Below are positions 26,201-35,365 of a DNA stretch of 64,000 nt, one piece after another. Where the stretch lies: the NCBI GenBank assembly GCA_943788755.1, contig CALSRM010000001.1, positions 310,001 through 374,000 on the forward strand, read 5' to 3'. Position 1 is the first letter of the stretch; each line of letters opens with the position of its first letter. A program made the position numbers and the translations under genes. This DNA is from an uncultured Flavobacteriales bacterium. Lineage in GTDB: Bacteria; Bacteroidota; Bacteroidia; Flavobacteriales_D; Parvicellaceae. The notes beneath the pieces are model-generated. The model had not been told where the DNA came from and searched no databases. It worked only from the letters and a program-made list of their open reading frames with translations.

Positions 26201-27514
26201 ATGAGAAGAATATTGATAGCAGGGTTGGCCCTTGTTAGTTTTGGAGCAAGTGCTCAAAGCGTAAAAGTTGACTTTGAAGAGTATGACTTGAAAAACGGAT
26301 TGCATGTAATTTTACATGAAGACCACAGTACACCAATTGTGGCAGTATCTATAATGTACCACGTTGGTGCTAAGAATGAAAACCCTGAAAGAACAGGTTT
26401 TGCACATTTTTTTGAACATTTACTATTTGAAGGATCAGATAATATTCCAAGAGGTGAGTTTTTCAAGTATATTGAAAATGCTGGAGGGCAAAATAATGCG
26501 AATACAACGAATGATAGAACCTTTTATTATGAGGTTTTGCCATCAAATCAGTTGGAGTTGGGGTTATGGTTAGAATCTGAAAGATTAATGCATGCAAACA
26601 TTGATCAGAAAGGTGTTGATACGCAAAATGAAGTTGTAAAAGAAGAGAAAAGGTTAAGGGTTGATAACCAGCCTTACGGAAGCTTTTTAGGAGAAATGAA
26701 TAAAAGAGCTTATAAAGAACATCCTTACCGATGGACTACTATTGGTAAAATGGAGCACTTGGACGCGGCAACGTTAGAAGAATTTACAGAATTCTACCAT
26801 AAGTTTTATGTGCCGAATAATGCTATCCTTTCAATTTCTGGTGATTTAAACATTAAAGAGACTAAAAAATTGATTGATGCTTATTTCTCTCCAATTCTAA
26901 GAGGAAAAGATGTTGAAAAAGTAACAATCGTTGAACCAGCATTAGGCGGGGAAGTAAGAGACACTGTATATGATAACATCCAATTACCTGGTGTAATGAT
27001 GGCTTATAGAATACCCGCTCAAGGTACAGATGACTATTACGCTATTGATCTATTGTCTCAAGCATTATCAGCTGGTGGTAGTTCGCGTTTAAATAAAAAA
27101 TGTGTTGATGAAACGCAATCTGCGATGTATGTTGGTTCTTTCCCATTTGCATCAGAAGATCCAGGCCTGTCATTTGTTTTTGGTATTGCAAACGCAGGAG
27201 TTTCTCCAGATAAATTGGAAGCAGAAGTTAACGGAGAGTTTGAAAAAGTAAAAAACGCGTTAATTACTGAAACGGAATTTCAAAAATTGCGAAATATGGT
27301 AGAGAACGATTTTGTGTATAATTTTAATTCTCAGGTTGGTATTGCGGAAAACTTGGCCAATTACAAAATGTATTTTGGTGATGCGAATCTTATCAATACT
27401 GAGCTTGCGCGTTACATGAAAGTAACACGAGAAGATATTCAGCGTGTGGCAAAGAAATATTTCGTTAAAGACAATAGAGTCGTTCTTTATTACTTACCAA
27501 AAGAAGAACAATAA
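26201..27514 (+). CDS. M16 zinc peptidase, active-site chain
   Basis: 437 aa from the ATG at 26201, which gives the signal peptide MRRILIAGLALVSFGASAQ. The inverted zinc motif HFFEH is at residues 69-73 (His69, Glu72, His73), with the distal Glu in NEVVKEEKR near 150. It lacks the R/Y pair that M16 chains use to hold substrate. This matches the split-subunit M16B type, where a partner supplies the R/Y pair. The partner gene follows 30 nt downstream. Predicted periplasmic peptide-degrading protease. Confidence 0.9.
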   Translation: MRRILIAGLALVSFGASAQSVKVDFEEYDLKNGLHVILHEDHSTPIVAVSIMYHVGAKNENPERTGFAHFFEHLLFEGSDNIPRGEFFKYIENAGGQNNANTTNDRTFYYEVLPSNQLELGLWLESERLMHANIDQKGVDTQNEVVKEEKRLRVDNQPYGSFLGEMNKRAYKEHPYRWTTIGKMEHLDAATLEEFTEFYHKFYVPNNAILSISGDLNIKETKKLIDAYFSPILRGKDVEKVTIVEPALGGEVRDTVYDNIQLPGVMMAYRIPAQGTDDYYAIDLLSQALSAGGSSRLNKKCVDETQSAMYVGSFPFASEDPGLSFVFGIANAGVSPDKLEAEVNGEFEKVKNALITETEFQKLRNMVENDFVYNFNSQVGIAENLANYKMYFGDANLINTELARYMKVTREDIQRVAKKYFVKDNRVVLYYLPKEEQ

Positions 27515-27544
27515 ATTAAGCATTAACTGACTAATAGAATTAAA

Positions 27545-29647
27545 ATGAAAAATATAATTACAACAATATTATTAACGGCTAGTGTTTCTTTATTGAATGC
27601 ACAAGAAGTTGATAGAACACAAGCGCCCGCACCAGGAATAGCTCCACAAATTAATATTGGAACTCCAGCAAGTTTTACTTTAGAGAATGGGCTAAAAGTA
27701 TTTGTAGTAGAAAATCATAAATTACCTAAAGTTTCTTTCCAGTTAACAATTGACAAAGATCCGGTATTGGAAAATGGGAATGTTGGTTTAGCTGATATGA
27801 TGGGGGATATGCTAGGTGCAGGAACAACTAGCAAAACAAAAGCGCAAATTGATGAGGAAATAGATTTTGTAGGAGCATCTTTTTCTGCTTTTTCTTCAGG
27901 CTTTTATGCCTCTTCATTAACAAAGCATTCTGATAAAGTATTGGGGATAGCTGCTGACATTTTACTAAACCCTGCTTTTCCTCAAGAAGAGTTAGATAAG
28001 AAAAAGAAAAGAGCATTTTCATCACTAAAGTCTTTAGCAACGAATGCAGATGCAATCGCTGGACGTGTTACAAGTGTGCTGAAATATGGTAAAGATCATC
28101 CTTATGGTGAGGTGCAAATGAAAAGTGATATTGAAAATATTACAATAGATGCCTGCAAAAAATATTACACAACCTATTTTCGTCCAAATATATCTTATTT
28201 AGTAATAGTAGGTGATATCACTGTTGAAGATGCAAAGAAACTGACTGAAAAATATTTAGGAAGTTGGGAAAAAGCGGATGTTCCTGAACATAAATATGAG
28301 ATGCCGGCAGCAACTAAAGGTGTGCGCGTTGCATTTGTAAATAAACCAGGCGCAGTTCAATCTGTAATTAAGGTTATATATCCTGTAGATTATAAAGTCG
28401 GAGCTCCAGATGCAGCTGCTGTAAGTGTTATGAGTAGTATTTTTGGAGGTGCATTTTCAAGTTATCTAAATGCAAACTTGAGAGAAGATAAGGCATACAC
28501 ATATGGAGCTCGTGGTGGTGTTAGAGCGGATAATAGAGTAGGTTCTTTTAACGCTGGAGCGAGTGTAAGGAATGAAGTAACTGATAGTTCTGTAACGCAA
28601 TTCCTATTTGAGATGAATCATATCATAAATGAAAAACCATCTCAAGCTGATCTAGATCGTATTAAGAACAATATGAATGGTGGATTTGCTCTTTCATTAG
28701 AGAATGATCAAACGATTGCACGTTTTGCATTAAATATTGAGAGATATGGTTTGCCTGCGGATTATTACCAAACTTATTTAAGTCGTTTACAAAATGTTCA
28801 GTTTGATGATGTTGAAGCAGCTGCTAAGAAATACATTCATCCAGAAAACTGTATTATTCTGGTAATTGGAAATAAAGATATAGCAGGCACACTTACAAAA
28901 TTTGATAGCGATGGTGTTATAGAATTTTACGACATAAATGGGGATGTTAAAGTCGATAAACCAGCTAAAGAAATTCCATCAGGGTTGACGGCTGAAAAAG
29001 TTTTAGAAGATTATTTATTTGCTATTACAGGTGAGTCTTCAATGAAAAGTGTTCAAAAGAAATACAAGAAAATAAAGGATATTACAATTGTAATGGAGAC
29101 AGAAATGCAAGGAATGAAATTACAAATCACGACTAAGCAAATGGCTCCTAATATGACTTCGTTTGAATTGAACATGCAAGGAATGACGGTTCAAAAGCAG
29201 GTGTTTGATGGTGAGAAAGGTGGTACATCTGGAATGCAAGGCAAAAAAGCATTAGAAGGAGAAGAATTAGAATCTATGAAGGATGAAGCGATTATGAATA
29301 AAGAGCTGAAGTATAAGGTTCTAGGTTATTCTTTGAAACTTCAATCTATAGAGGATCTTGATGGAAAAGATGCTTATAAAGTTGCGATTACTGATTCCAA
29401 AGGAAATGTTAGCTACGATTATTTTGATGTCGATTCTAAGTTGAAAGTATATACTACCTCAACTGAAAAAGGACCTGATGGTAGCGAGACGGAATCTTAT
29501 TCTGAATTTAGCGATTATAAGGAGGTTGACGGAATTAAATATCCGCATGCACGTTCTAGAAATATGGGCCCACAGGTAATAGAACTTACAGTTACTGAGA
29601 TAAAAATAAATTCTAAATTGAAGTCTAGCGCATTTGCATGGGAATAG
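27545..29647 (+). CDS. M16 peptidase partner chain with extra LolA-like C-terminal domain
   Basis: 700 aa, secreted (signal 1-19). Residues 35-470 are two M16 halves. The zinc motif is replaced at ~81-92 by GLADMMGDMLGAG, so this chain is not itself a zinc enzyme. The R/Y pair is present in LREDKAYTYG (Arg313, Tyr318/320). Residues ~483-700 form an added beta-rich domain with DLDGKDAYKVAITDSKGN, YFDVDSKLKVY and YKEVDGIKYPHARSRN, similar in layout to LolA/outer-membrane lipoprotein-sorting folds. Together with the preceding gene it should make one working protease; the added domain may bind lipid-like or peptide ligands. Confidence 0.88.
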   Translation: MKNIITTILLTASVSLLNAQEVDRTQAPAPGIAPQINIGTPASFTLENGLKVFVVENHKLPKVSFQLTIDKDPVLENGNVGLADMMGDMLGAGTTSKTKAQIDEEIDFVGASFSAFSSGFYASSLTKHSDKVLGIAADILLNPAFPQEELDKKKKRAFSSLKSLATNADAIAGRVTSVLKYGKDHPYGEVQMKSDIENITIDACKKYYTTYFRPNISYLVIVGDITVEDAKKLTEKYLGSWEKADVPEHKYEMPAATKGVRVAFVNKPGAVQSVIKVIYPVDYKVGAPDAAAVSVMSSIFGGAFSSYLNANLREDKAYTYGARGGVRADNRVGSFNAGASVRNEVTDSSVTQFLFEMNHIINEKPSQADLDRIKNNMNGGFALSLENDQTIARFALNIERYGLPADYYQTYLSRLQNVQFDDVEAAAKKYIHPENCIILVIGNKDIAGTLTKFDSDGVIEFYDINGDVKVDKPAKEIPSGLTAEKVLEDYLFAITGESSMKSVQKKYKKIKDITIVMETEMQGMKLQITTKQMAPNMTSFELNMQGMTVQKQVFDGEKGGTSGMQGKKALEGEELESMKDEAIMNKELKYKVLGYSLKLQSIEDLDGKDAYKVAITDSKGNVSYDYFDVDSKLKVYTTSTEKGPDGSETESYSEFSDYKEVDGIKYPHARSRNMGPQVIELTVTEIKINSKLKSSAFAWE

Positions 29648-29740
29648 ACAATTAGCTACAATAATATAAACAAATGTGGCTATTTTGTAGTATTCTTCCG
29701 GCAGGTAGAACAACTACCTCTACACTAGTTTCAGGACCTT

Positions 29741-29845
29741 ATGAAGTTTATTACTAAATTAAAGTTTACGGATGGGTTGATTGCTGTCTTAGCGGGCGTT
29801 ATAGTCACGACGTATTCAATAAAAGTAAAGGCAAAAAGGGTTTAG
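29741..29845 (+). CDS. Possible 34-aa membrane peptide
   Basis: ATG-initiated 34-codon frame encoding a charged N-terminus, one hydrophobic stretch (GLIAVLAGVIVTT) and a basic tail KVKAKRV. It is the only coding candidate in the 291-bp gap between the M16 pair and the convergent DUF2752 gene, and a hairpin terminator follows about 65 nt later. Could be chance; no homologue is recognised. Confidence 0.3.
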   Translation: MKFITKLKFTDGLIAVLAGVIVTTYSIKVKAKRV

Positions 29846-29911
29846 TAAAATCGTGAATTGTCAGTTTAGCGAAAAGATGTGTTAATCCTTTTGCTCAGGT
29901 ATGTAAAGTGA

Positions 29912-29937
29912 TTTACTGTTTTACAGTGATCTTTTTT
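29912..29937 (+). terminator. Possible terminator after the M16 pair
   Basis: Hairpin TTACTGT / ACAGTGA (one G-T pair, 3-nt loop) followed after TC by six T. It is in place to end plus-strand transcription before the convergent DUF2752 gene. Confidence 0.45.
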
Positions 29938-29938
29938 G

Positions 29939-30211
29939 TTATGAATTAGCTTGAATTAACCTCCAGATAAAACTACCTAGCATTAGTACTGAAGAAGAAG
30001 AGAATAAAATGACAATATTTCTTGCTCCATTTTTGTATTTAAAGATTAGATGGGACCCTGTATAAAGAAACACAAGTAGTATTGGAATTGCAGCAGGGAA
30101 TAATTTGATGCTCTCCCAAAAGCTTCCTTCCATTAATAAAACAAAAGAACGCTGGAATCCGCATCCCATACACTCTACTCCAAAATGACTTTTCCAGGAG
30201 CACTCTAACAC
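29939..30211 (-). CDS. DUF2752 small membrane protein
   Basis: 90 aa, GTG start. CSWKSHFGVECMGCGFQRSF is the DUF2752 signature with its CxxC, followed by two membrane helices (~35-58 and ~66-84). Function unknown in the family. It lies 10 nt after the CCC-motif membrane-protein gene; I recall this pair as common in Bacteroidota, which implies joint function. Confidence 0.8.
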   Translation of the reverse strand: MLECSWKSHFGVECMGCGFQRSFVLLMEGSFWESIKLFPAAIPILLVFLYTGSHLIFKYKNGARNIVILFSSSSVLMLGSFIWRLIQANS

Positions 30212-30221
30212 GATGTTCTAT

Positions 30222-30563
30222 TTAGAAGTTATAAGCTGCAGCACTACTAACGCCAATAATAATAGCAATAACAAAAATAAGAACGTAAAGCGCTGAAAGA
30301 CTTAGTCCAATTACTCCACAAATAAATCCGGCTCTAGAATTTTTAAAAGATTGTGCGTATTTTGATTTATTTGATTCATAAAGTGCTTTATCTTTTTTGT
30401 GCAAGGAAATTGCTATGATTCCTAAGATTAGACCAATTATACCATAAAAGATACATGTAACAATAGATAAAATACCTAAAACCAAAACGGCTGTTGCGTT
30501 CGGAACTGCTGCTGGACCAACAGAAACTTCAAATTCATCTAGATTTTCAAATTGTTCACTCAT
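30222..30563 (-). CDS. Small two-to-four-helix membrane protein (CCC-motif/DUF4190-like)
   Basis: 113 aa. Acidic N-terminus, then LGILSIVTCIFYGIIGLILG (24-46) and ICGVIGLSLSALYVLIFVIA (80-105). The loop KKDKALYESNKSKYAQSFKN is typical of the CCC-motif membrane family of Bacteroidota, although here only single Cys remain in the helices. Sits with a DUF2752 gene. Its promoter box TATCTTTG is about 22 nt upstream. Confidence 0.7.
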   Translation of the reverse strand: MSEQFENLDEFEVSVGPAAVPNATAVLVLGILSIVTCIFYGIIGLILGIIAISLHKKDKALYESNKSKYAQSFKNSRAGFICGVIGLSLSALYVLIFVIAIIIGVSSAAAYNF

Positions 30564-30584
30564 TTTTCTTGTTTTTTATTTGTT

Positions 30585-30592
30585 CAAAGATA
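30585..30592 (-). promoter_or_regulatory. -7 box (TATCTTTG) for the small membrane-protein pair
   Basis: Exact TAnnTTTG on the minus strand, about 22 nt before the start of the CCC-motif gene. The nearest TTG upstream gives a spacer of only 14 nt. It abuts the -33 box of the divergent comEC promoter. Confidence 0.5.
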
Positions 30593-30593
30593 A

Positions 30594-30628
30594 CTTTTTG
30601 ATAATACAATTAAAATTAATTAACTTTC
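30594..30628 (+). promoter_or_regulatory. Promoter of comEC
   Basis: CTTTTTG (ending 30600), 20-nt spacer, TAACTTTC (30621-30628). One mismatch to TAnnTTTG. The box ends four bases before the comEC ATG. Confidence 0.5.
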
Positions 30629-30632
30629 TGCT

Positions 30633-32708
30633 ATGATAAATTGGAAGAAATATCCTTTTGTGAGAATACTCTTCCCCTTTCTTCTTGGGATTATGTTTTC
30701 ATTTAAGGGTGGCTATTATTCTTCGATTACAATTATAGTAGCACTTGTTTCTTTACTAATTATTTCAAAAACAAATAAAACAGTCAAGAATAATTTTCTT
30801 TTTGGATTAGTATTAAACATGATCTTATTTGTAGGTGGTTCGTTGCTCTCACAAATGAGTTTACATGATTATACGAAATTAAAGGCTGCCGATTTTTATC
30901 AATGTGCTATAATTGAACCTGTAAAAGAGAAAAAGAATTCTTTTCAATTAACGCTATTAATTAATGCTAAATCAATAGATAGTGTTTGGAGTTTTTCAAA
31001 AGGTAAAGCGTTGATTTACATTGAAAAAGATTCATTGAGTTCGAAACTAAAATTTGGAGATGAATTATTAATTAAGGGGAACCTGAATTTTTTGGAACCT
31101 CCGAAAAACCCAAAAGAATTTGATTACAAAAGATATTTAGAAAACCGTTCTATATATCAACAAGGATACCTCGCTAGTGATGATTGGCGGCTGCTGGATT
31201 CAAAATCAAAGGAGTTAGATGTGTTTGCCAACGATGCAAGACAGTTCTTACTTTCATCGCTTAAATCAAATGGTGTTGAAGGAGATCAATATGCTATTGC
31301 ATCAGCCTTAATACTTGGAAGTAAAGATGAATTGGATTTTGAAGTAAAACAAGCTTATGCAACAGCAGGAGCAATGCATGTTTTAGCGGTTTCGGGATTG
31401 CACGTAGGCATTATTTTTCTTATTTTAAATACGCTATTAACTATTCTTGATACTTTCAAGAAAGGAAGGATTGTTAAAGCAATCATTCTATTAATTTCAC
31501 TATGGATGTATGCTATGATAACCGGGTTAAGCCCATCCGTTTTGAGAGCCGCTACGATGTTTTCGTTTGTAATAATGGGAACTGTATTGAATAGAAATTC
31601 TAGTATTTACAACACACTTGCCGCATCTGCGTTTTTCTTATTAATTGTAAATCCGAATTTACTTTTTGAAGTAGGTTTTCAATTGAGTTATATCGCAGTG
31701 CTCGGAATTGTATATCTACAGCCCTTAATTTATAAATGGATATATACAAGATGGTGGCTATTAGATAAGATTTGGGCAATTACAGCTGTTTCAATAGCTG
31801 CACAAATTGCTACACTTCCACTAACATTGTACTATTTCAATCAGTTTCCGGTTTATTTCATGTTGTCTAATTTACTAGTGATTCCATCTGCCATAGTAAT
31901 TTTGAGTTTAGGGATATTACTATTTATTACATCTCCTATTCCGGCTATCTCAGAGAGTATAGGGTGGGTGTTAAATAAGTTCATTGAAGGATTGAATTTT
32001 AGTATAAAAGAAATTGAAGTGCTACCCAACTCATTAATTGACGGTTTGTCTATAAGTATTTTAGAATGTGTTGCTCTCTACATAATTATAATACTATTTA
32101 TACGCGGATTGAAATTTCGAAAATTGAAAATTATTAATTATGCTTTTTTTCTTACGCTTATCTTTATTATTAACGATTTAATAGAAGATGTTGCATTAGC
32201 AAATTCAAAAAGCATGGTAGTTTATCATATTAATAAAAATCAAGCTATAGATTTTATCGATGGAACGAGCAATGTGCTTCTGGCAAATTCGAGTTTGATA
32301 AAAGATAAACAAAAGCAAAGCTTTCACATTAAGTCAAATTGGTCCTATTTAGATTTGCGTAACGTTCAATATATACCAACTGACGCTTCTAAATTAAATG
32401 AAACACTTTTGGACAGTTCTCTACAATTAGTCGATACGTATTCGCAATTTCATACTATAAAAATGGTAAGAATTGATAATAAGTTTTCTTTACAGGTACT
32501 AGAGGACAAGGTAAACGTCGACTACGTGTTAATATCAAGTAACTCAAAAAAAAAATTGAAAGACCTTTACGCAATGTTTAATTTTAAATCTATAATTGTA
32601 GATGGTTCAAATTCTAAATGGAATCGAAATAGAGTAGAAGCTGAAGCAGAAAGTTTACATATCCCAATTTACATTACTGATAAAGGAGCTTTTGAACTGA
32701 AGATTTGA
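30633..32708 (+). CDS. comEC: ComEC/Rec2-family DNA-uptake membrane protein
   Basis: 691 aa. In competence systems ComEC is the inner-membrane channel for transformed DNA. N-terminal helices and DUF4131-type domain (1-200, with LNFLEPPKNPKEFDYKRYLE), then the core with AGAMHVLAVSGLHVGIIF (residues ~246-263) and GLSPSVLRAATMFSFVIMG, and about ten helices to ~515. Residues 520-691 occupy the place of the metallo-beta-lactamase domain but show no HxHxDH metal motif, so nuclease activity is unlikely in this region. Start next to its promoter box. Confidence 0.9.
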   Translation: MINWKKYPFVRILFPFLLGIMFSFKGGYYSSITIIVALVSLLIISKTNKTVKNNFLFGLVLNMILFVGGSLLSQMSLHDYTKLKAADFYQCAIIEPVKEKKNSFQLTLLINAKSIDSVWSFSKGKALIYIEKDSLSSKLKFGDELLIKGNLNFLEPPKNPKEFDYKRYLENRSIYQQGYLASDDWRLLDSKSKELDVFANDARQFLLSSLKSNGVEGDQYAIASALILGSKDELDFEVKQAYATAGAMHVLAVSGLHVGIIFLILNTLLTILDTFKKGRIVKAIILLISLWMYAMITGLSPSVLRAATMFSFVIMGTVLNRNSSIYNTLAASAFFLLIVNPNLLFEVGFQLSYIAVLGIVYLQPLIYKWIYTRWWLLDKIWAITAVSIAAQIATLPLTLYYFNQFPVYFMLSNLLVIPSAIVILSLGILLFITSPIPAISESIGWVLNKFIEGLNFSIKEIEVLPNSLIDGLSISILECVALYIIIILFIRGLKFRKLKIINYAFFLTLIFIINDLIEDVALANSKSMVVYHINKNQAIDFIDGTSNVLLANSSLIKDKQKQSFHIKSNWSYLDLRNVQYIPTDASKLNETLLDSSLQLVDTYSQFHTIKMVRIDNKFSLQVLEDKVNVDYVLISSNSKKKLKDLYAMFNFKSIIVDGSNSKWNRNRVEAEAESLHIPIYITDKGAFELKI

Positions 32709-32743
32709 ATTGTTAGAAAGAAATGGACAGAGAACTATTTGTA

Positions 32744-33742
32744 TTATTCAACCCCTTCAACAATTTCCACTACATCAATAATTACAAAATTAAGATCAAA
32801 CTCAAATTGAAAATTTCTTTGAACCACTATTTTATCTTTTGTTTTGCTTTCAAATAGATGATATAATTTATATCCAAGAGGTATTTTGATCTCTTCATTA
32901 TTATCATCCAACATTGTTTTGTCTATAGGTAGTAAATCTGAAAATGTAGTAGATTTGTATTCTTCTGAATAATTTGGGTTTTTTAAGATCCATTCTTTAG
33001 CTAATGATTGAGATAGTTTTGCCTCATTAAAATCATTGTGTATTCTAATGTGCTTACAAATAGATAAAATTGTTTTCAATAGCCTTGCTTTGTTTTCGGT
33101 TTCGCTCTCAAGCGCTTTGTTTAGTTGAGCATAAGTTTTTTTGTTTTTTTGATTAGTGATGTATGTGTTTTCCAATTCGTACAAAGGGTATTGCATAATG
33201 AAATAATAAAACAATTCATCTTCCTTGTTACTCATATCTGTAGTGAGCATAATTTTGACATCTTTTACTTTGAAGTTTGGGAATAGGAGGAACTTACACT
33301 CATATAACTGAATACCATTTTTCTCCGATGTAATTTTATATATATGTGTTAGTTCATATGTAACAAATATCCTTTTATCTCTTAGTTCTTGTTTTTTACC
33401 AATGATAGCAGAATCATTTGCAGCAATCATTTGGTCTAAATTATTTGGGTAATTGTCTTTTAAGGAAGGCAGTTCTCTTCGCAATTGATAAAGTTGATCC
33501 AGCTCAACTATCTCTTTAGGCTTTAAAGTAAATAACTCTCCAAATTTAAATCCTTTATAAACCCCGTTTTCACCAAATGATTCAATGATTTTTGCTTCAA
33601 CGGCATCTTCTGCTTTTTGCTGCTTTGTTTTTTTCTCAGGTTTGGTGTTTGTTTCGGTAGCATCAAAAAACCCAACGCAACCAGTGCATAAGACTATAGT
33701 GACAATAACTATAATTGTTATTTGGAATGGGTTTCTTTTCAT
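32744..33742 (-). CDS. Lipoprotein of unknown function
   Basis: 332 aa from the ATG at 33742; an upstream ATG adds 13 residues before the signal and is rejected. Lipobox VLCTGC (Cys22), then a Lys/Glu-rich linker (ETNTKPEKKTKQQKAEDAVE). Middle: ELDQLYQLRRELPSLKDNYP, YELTHIYKI and helices. C-terminus: FQFEFDLNFVIIDVVEIVEGVE. No family recognised. Divergent from the small secreted gene with only 44 bp between start codons. Confidence 0.6.
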   Translation of the reverse strand: MKRNPFQITIIVIVTIVLCTGCVGFFDATETNTKPEKKTKQQKAEDAVEAKIIESFGENGVYKGFKFGELFTLKPKEIVELDQLYQLRRELPSLKDNYPNNLDQMIAANDSAIIGKKQELRDKRIFVTYELTHIYKITSEKNGIQLYECKFLLFPNFKVKDVKIMLTTDMSNKEDELFYYFIMQYPLYELENTYITNQKNKKTYAQLNKALESETENKARLLKTILSICKHIRIHNDFNEAKLSQSLAKEWILKNPNYSEEYKSTTFSDLLPIDKTMLDDNNEEIKIPLGYKLYHLFESKTKDKIVVQRNFQFEFDLNFVIIDVVEIVEGVE

Positions 33743-33786
33743 ACAATAATTAAATAGTCTATTCTCGTTCCTATACAACAAAAACC

Positions 33787-34044
33787 ATGCTTAAAATGAA
33801 AGTGAAGTTACTATTTATATTTACTTCGATGTTGTTTATAAATATTTGTTTCTCACAGGTAACTGAAGATAATATAAGCAAGGCATTAAATGGATTTAAA
33901 ACAGATCGTGATGCAAAGTTTGGTGTTTTAATCGAATCAAAGGGTAAAAATTACAAGTGGGATTACTTTTATGATAAAACACTTTATAAAATTGATACTG
34001 GTTGGGTCCATATGGTTAATCACCACTTATCGCTCGTCCCTTAA
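33787..34044 (+). CDS. Small secreted protein, C-terminus probably frameshifted
   Basis: 85 aa as read, with signal peptide (MLFINICFSQ end). Residues 25-75, KALNGFKTDRDAKFGVLIES and WDYFYDKTLYKID, look like normal coding text. The read frame then gives NHHLSLVP and stops. Dropping one base near 34015-34019 instead continues ITTYRSSLKAEELNDINASI plus EKK to a TAA at 34090, a far more protein-like end, giving ~100 aa. Start could also be the Met three codons later. Function unknown. Confidence 0.5.
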   Translation: MLKMKVKLLFIFTSMLFINICFSQVTEDNISKALNGFKTDRDAKFGVLIESKGKNYKWDYFYDKTLYKIDTGWVHMVNHHLSLVP

Positions 34045-34193
34045 GGCTGAAGAGTTAAATGATATTAATGCTTCAATAGAAAAGAAGTAATCTTCTAATC
34101 GTATAAATAAAATTGTTTAGCAAGCAACTTTAAATAAAATGCAAGGTTTATTTAGTAATAATTACATAATTTGTGAAATATAAAATTTATCAA

Positions 34194-34604
34194 ATGAGAA
34201 GTATTTTAAAAACCCTATTTTTTTTCATGGTCATTTTGCTTGTTTGCATGCGATGTACAAAAGAGCCTGGTGTTGGCGGTAGTGCAATTGTAACAGGTAA
34301 AATATACGCAGAAGATTATAATGCACTTGGAACACTTACCGGTACGTATTATGCTCAAAATTATAAAGTATATCTTATATATGGGAATGAAAGCGGAGCC
34401 TATGATGATGACGCAAATACGAGTCATGACGGTTCTTTTGAGTTTACATACTTACAAAAAGGAGACTATGAATTATTTGTGTATTCCGATTATTCCTACT
34501 GCCTGGCTTGTGGAAATGCAGGAGATAGTGTTGTTTCAGTAAAGTTTCAAATTACAGACAAGAAACAAGAGTTAAATTTAAGTGATATTACAATTTTCAA
34601 ATAA
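34194..34604 (+). CDS. Lipoprotein with a beta-sandwich domain
   Basis: 136 aa from the ATG at 34194. Lipobox near LLVCMRC (Cys21 likely). The domain GSAIVTGKIYAEDYNALGTL to GSFEFTYLQKGDYELFVYSD follows the CarboxypepD-regulatory-like or Ig-like layout, with a small Cys pair (YCLACGNAGD). Ends six bases before the DUF2490 gene, so the two likely form a unit at the outer membrane. Confidence 0.65.
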   Translation: MRSILKTLFFFMVILLVCMRCTKEPGVGGSAIVTGKIYAEDYNALGTLTGTYYAQNYKVYLIYGNESGAYDDDANTSHDGSFEFTYLQKGDYELFVYSDYSYCLACGNAGDSVVSVKFQITDKKQELNLSDITIFK

Positions 34605-34610
34605 GCATAC

Positions 34611-35258
34611 TTGAGAGTTATTTTTTTAATAGTATTTATTATTCCAACTTGTCTTATGGCGCAATTTGGTAATCAAGATTTTGGCACCTGGGGTGGCGTA
34701 AGTTTTAATAAAGAAGTAGCAGATGATTTAAAGATTGATGCAGACTTTCAAGTCCGAACTGACTATAATTCAACAAGACTTAATCAATGTTTTTTGGATT
34801 TAGGAGCGAAGTATAAAGTTAATAAATACTTTCGGACAGGAATTTCGTGGAGACCCAGAATGACGAATAATTGGTCAGGTTATAAATTAGAAAATCGATT
34901 ATACCTTGATTTAACAGGAAAATTGAAGTTGAATGCTATTAATCTCTACCTAAGAAGTAGAACTCAAACAACATCTAATCGTAATAAGGAAAATCCGACC
35001 TATGAAAGAATTCGATTTAAAGTGAAAATTAAAATAGAGAAAGGTTTGAAAGCATTTCTTCAAGATGAGTTTTTCTTTCATTTGAACGGTACAGGAACAT
35101 CTAATTATAATAAAAACCGTTTTGGATTAGGGTTTGAATATGCTATTTCTGATTATCTTCAAATGAACTTGAAATACTTACGTATTACTGAAGTGAATCA
35201 GGCCTATCCACTTCGAATGAATGTAATTGCTTTAGGTTTGTCTTGCTCTATAGAGTAA
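34611..35258 (+). CDS. DUF2490-family outer-membrane beta-barrel protein
   Basis: 215 aa from a TTG; no ATG precedes the signal peptide (MRVIFLIVFIIPTCLMAQ). Alternating strands typical of DUF2490: FGTWGGVSFNKEVADDLKID, QVRTDYNSTRLNQCFLDLGA, FRTGISWRPRMTNN, YERIRFKVKIKIEKGLKAFL, and a closing MNVIALGLSCSIE. Expected to be a small barrel in the outer membrane. Follows the lipoprotein gene closely. Confidence 0.75.
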   Translation: MRVIFLIVFIIPTCLMAQFGNQDFGTWGGVSFNKEVADDLKIDADFQVRTDYNSTRLNQCFLDLGAKYKVNKYFRTGISWRPRMTNNWSGYKLENRLYLDLTGKLKLNAINLYLRSRTQTTSNRNKENPTYERIRFKVKIKIEKGLKAFLQDEFFFHLNGTGTSNYNKNRFGLGFEYAISDYLQMNLKYLRITEVNQAYPLRMNVIALGLSCSIE

Positions 35259-35365
35259 TGTTTTACCTTTAATGTTGAAATTTACCCTTTGGTACAACTA
35301 TCTTCTATATTAAGAGTTTTTTAGCTAACTATACAATATATTCGATAGGAATTAATTAATAAATT

